42,023 nucleotides of DNA. Origin: Desulfovibrio aminophilus. Lineage in GTDB: Bacteria; Desulfobacterota; Desulfovibrionia; Desulfovibrionales; Desulfovibrionaceae. The position numbers and the translations under genes are program-made. Of the stretch, positions 41,900-42,023 are shown one piece after another. How positions within the stretch are numbered: the first letter of the stretch is position 1; every line of letters starts with the position of its first letter. Location of the stretch: NCBI RefSeq assembly GCF_023660105.1, contig NZ_JAMHGA010000035.1, positions 1-42,023 on the forward strand. Reading direction: 5' to 3'. The notes under the pieces were generated by a model that had not been told where the DNA came from, ran no database searches, and saw only the letters and a list, made by a program, of their open reading frames with translations.

Positions 41900-42023
<124 letters not shown>

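Overview
The window is a 42 kb, very G+C-rich bacterial contig. Its gene content and protein style point to a sulfate-reducer-type deltaproteobacterium, most likely of the Desulfovibrionales. The pointers are a four-subunit 2-oxoacid:ferredoxin oxidoreductase, a class I hybrid-cluster protein (Hcp) with the Cx2Cx8Cx5C N-terminus, paired YeeE/YedE sulfur transporters, a TauE/SafE exporter, a nickel-cofactor LarC and ferredoxin-type proteins. This placement is inference from gene content. Both contig ends are capped by homopolymer runs of exactly 124 nt (poly-C at 1-124, poly-G at 41900-42023), which I read as an assembly or sequencing artefact.

Layout. 222-5971 (minus): a tightly packed run, aguB-aguA-queA (putrescine from agmatine, then tRNA queuosine), followed by korDABC (2-oxoacid:ferredoxin oxidoreductase). 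5972-6292: a cluster of short palindromic repeats. 6293-8752 (plus): a GT39-type membrane glycosyltransferase, a small excisionase-type HTH protein and an unknown protein, closed by a strong terminator. 8829-13328 (minus): a phosphofructokinase, a secreted two-domain hydrolase (Ntn amidase fused to DUF3089) and a heptose-7-phosphate kinase.

13367-15764: a chromosomal-type ParABS locus with two parS sites upstream of parA and a third parS-like site inside aguA. A zinc-ribbon-like gene on the opposite strand lies between parA and parB. 15931-23804 (minus): a long co-directional array with a nucleotide-sugar epimerase, slipin, long-form NfeD, an unknown protein, coaBC, a lipoprotein, a MerR-like coiled-coil regulator and a MATE exporter. 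23971-25821 (plus): two half-size YeeE/YedE proteins and a MarR regulator. 25810-34971: a mixed region with a KdsC-like phosphatase, a divergent diadenylate-cyclase-domain protein, a flavin-split-barrel/ferredoxin protein, TauE/SafE, a DUF1566 duplication, a secreted VWA-like protein, and a GT2 plus YdjC-type deacetylase pair.

35009-41892: a lipoprotein, a protein with 34 His in 85 residues, Hcp with a well-placed CRP/FNR-type box, a glycine-rich unknown protein, and a minus-strand run larC-DUF3431-ABC permease-sdpI.

No tRNA, rRNA, CRISPR array, integrase or transposase was recognised. The region reads as core chromosome, probably in the origin-proximal half because of ParABS and parS. The points most worth following are the Ntn/DUF3089 fusion, the diverged cyclase-domain protein, the nested par-locus gene, the His-rich protein with its coupled leader ORF, and the dispersed palindromic repeat family. 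Nothing seen here amounts to a clearly new multi-gene system.
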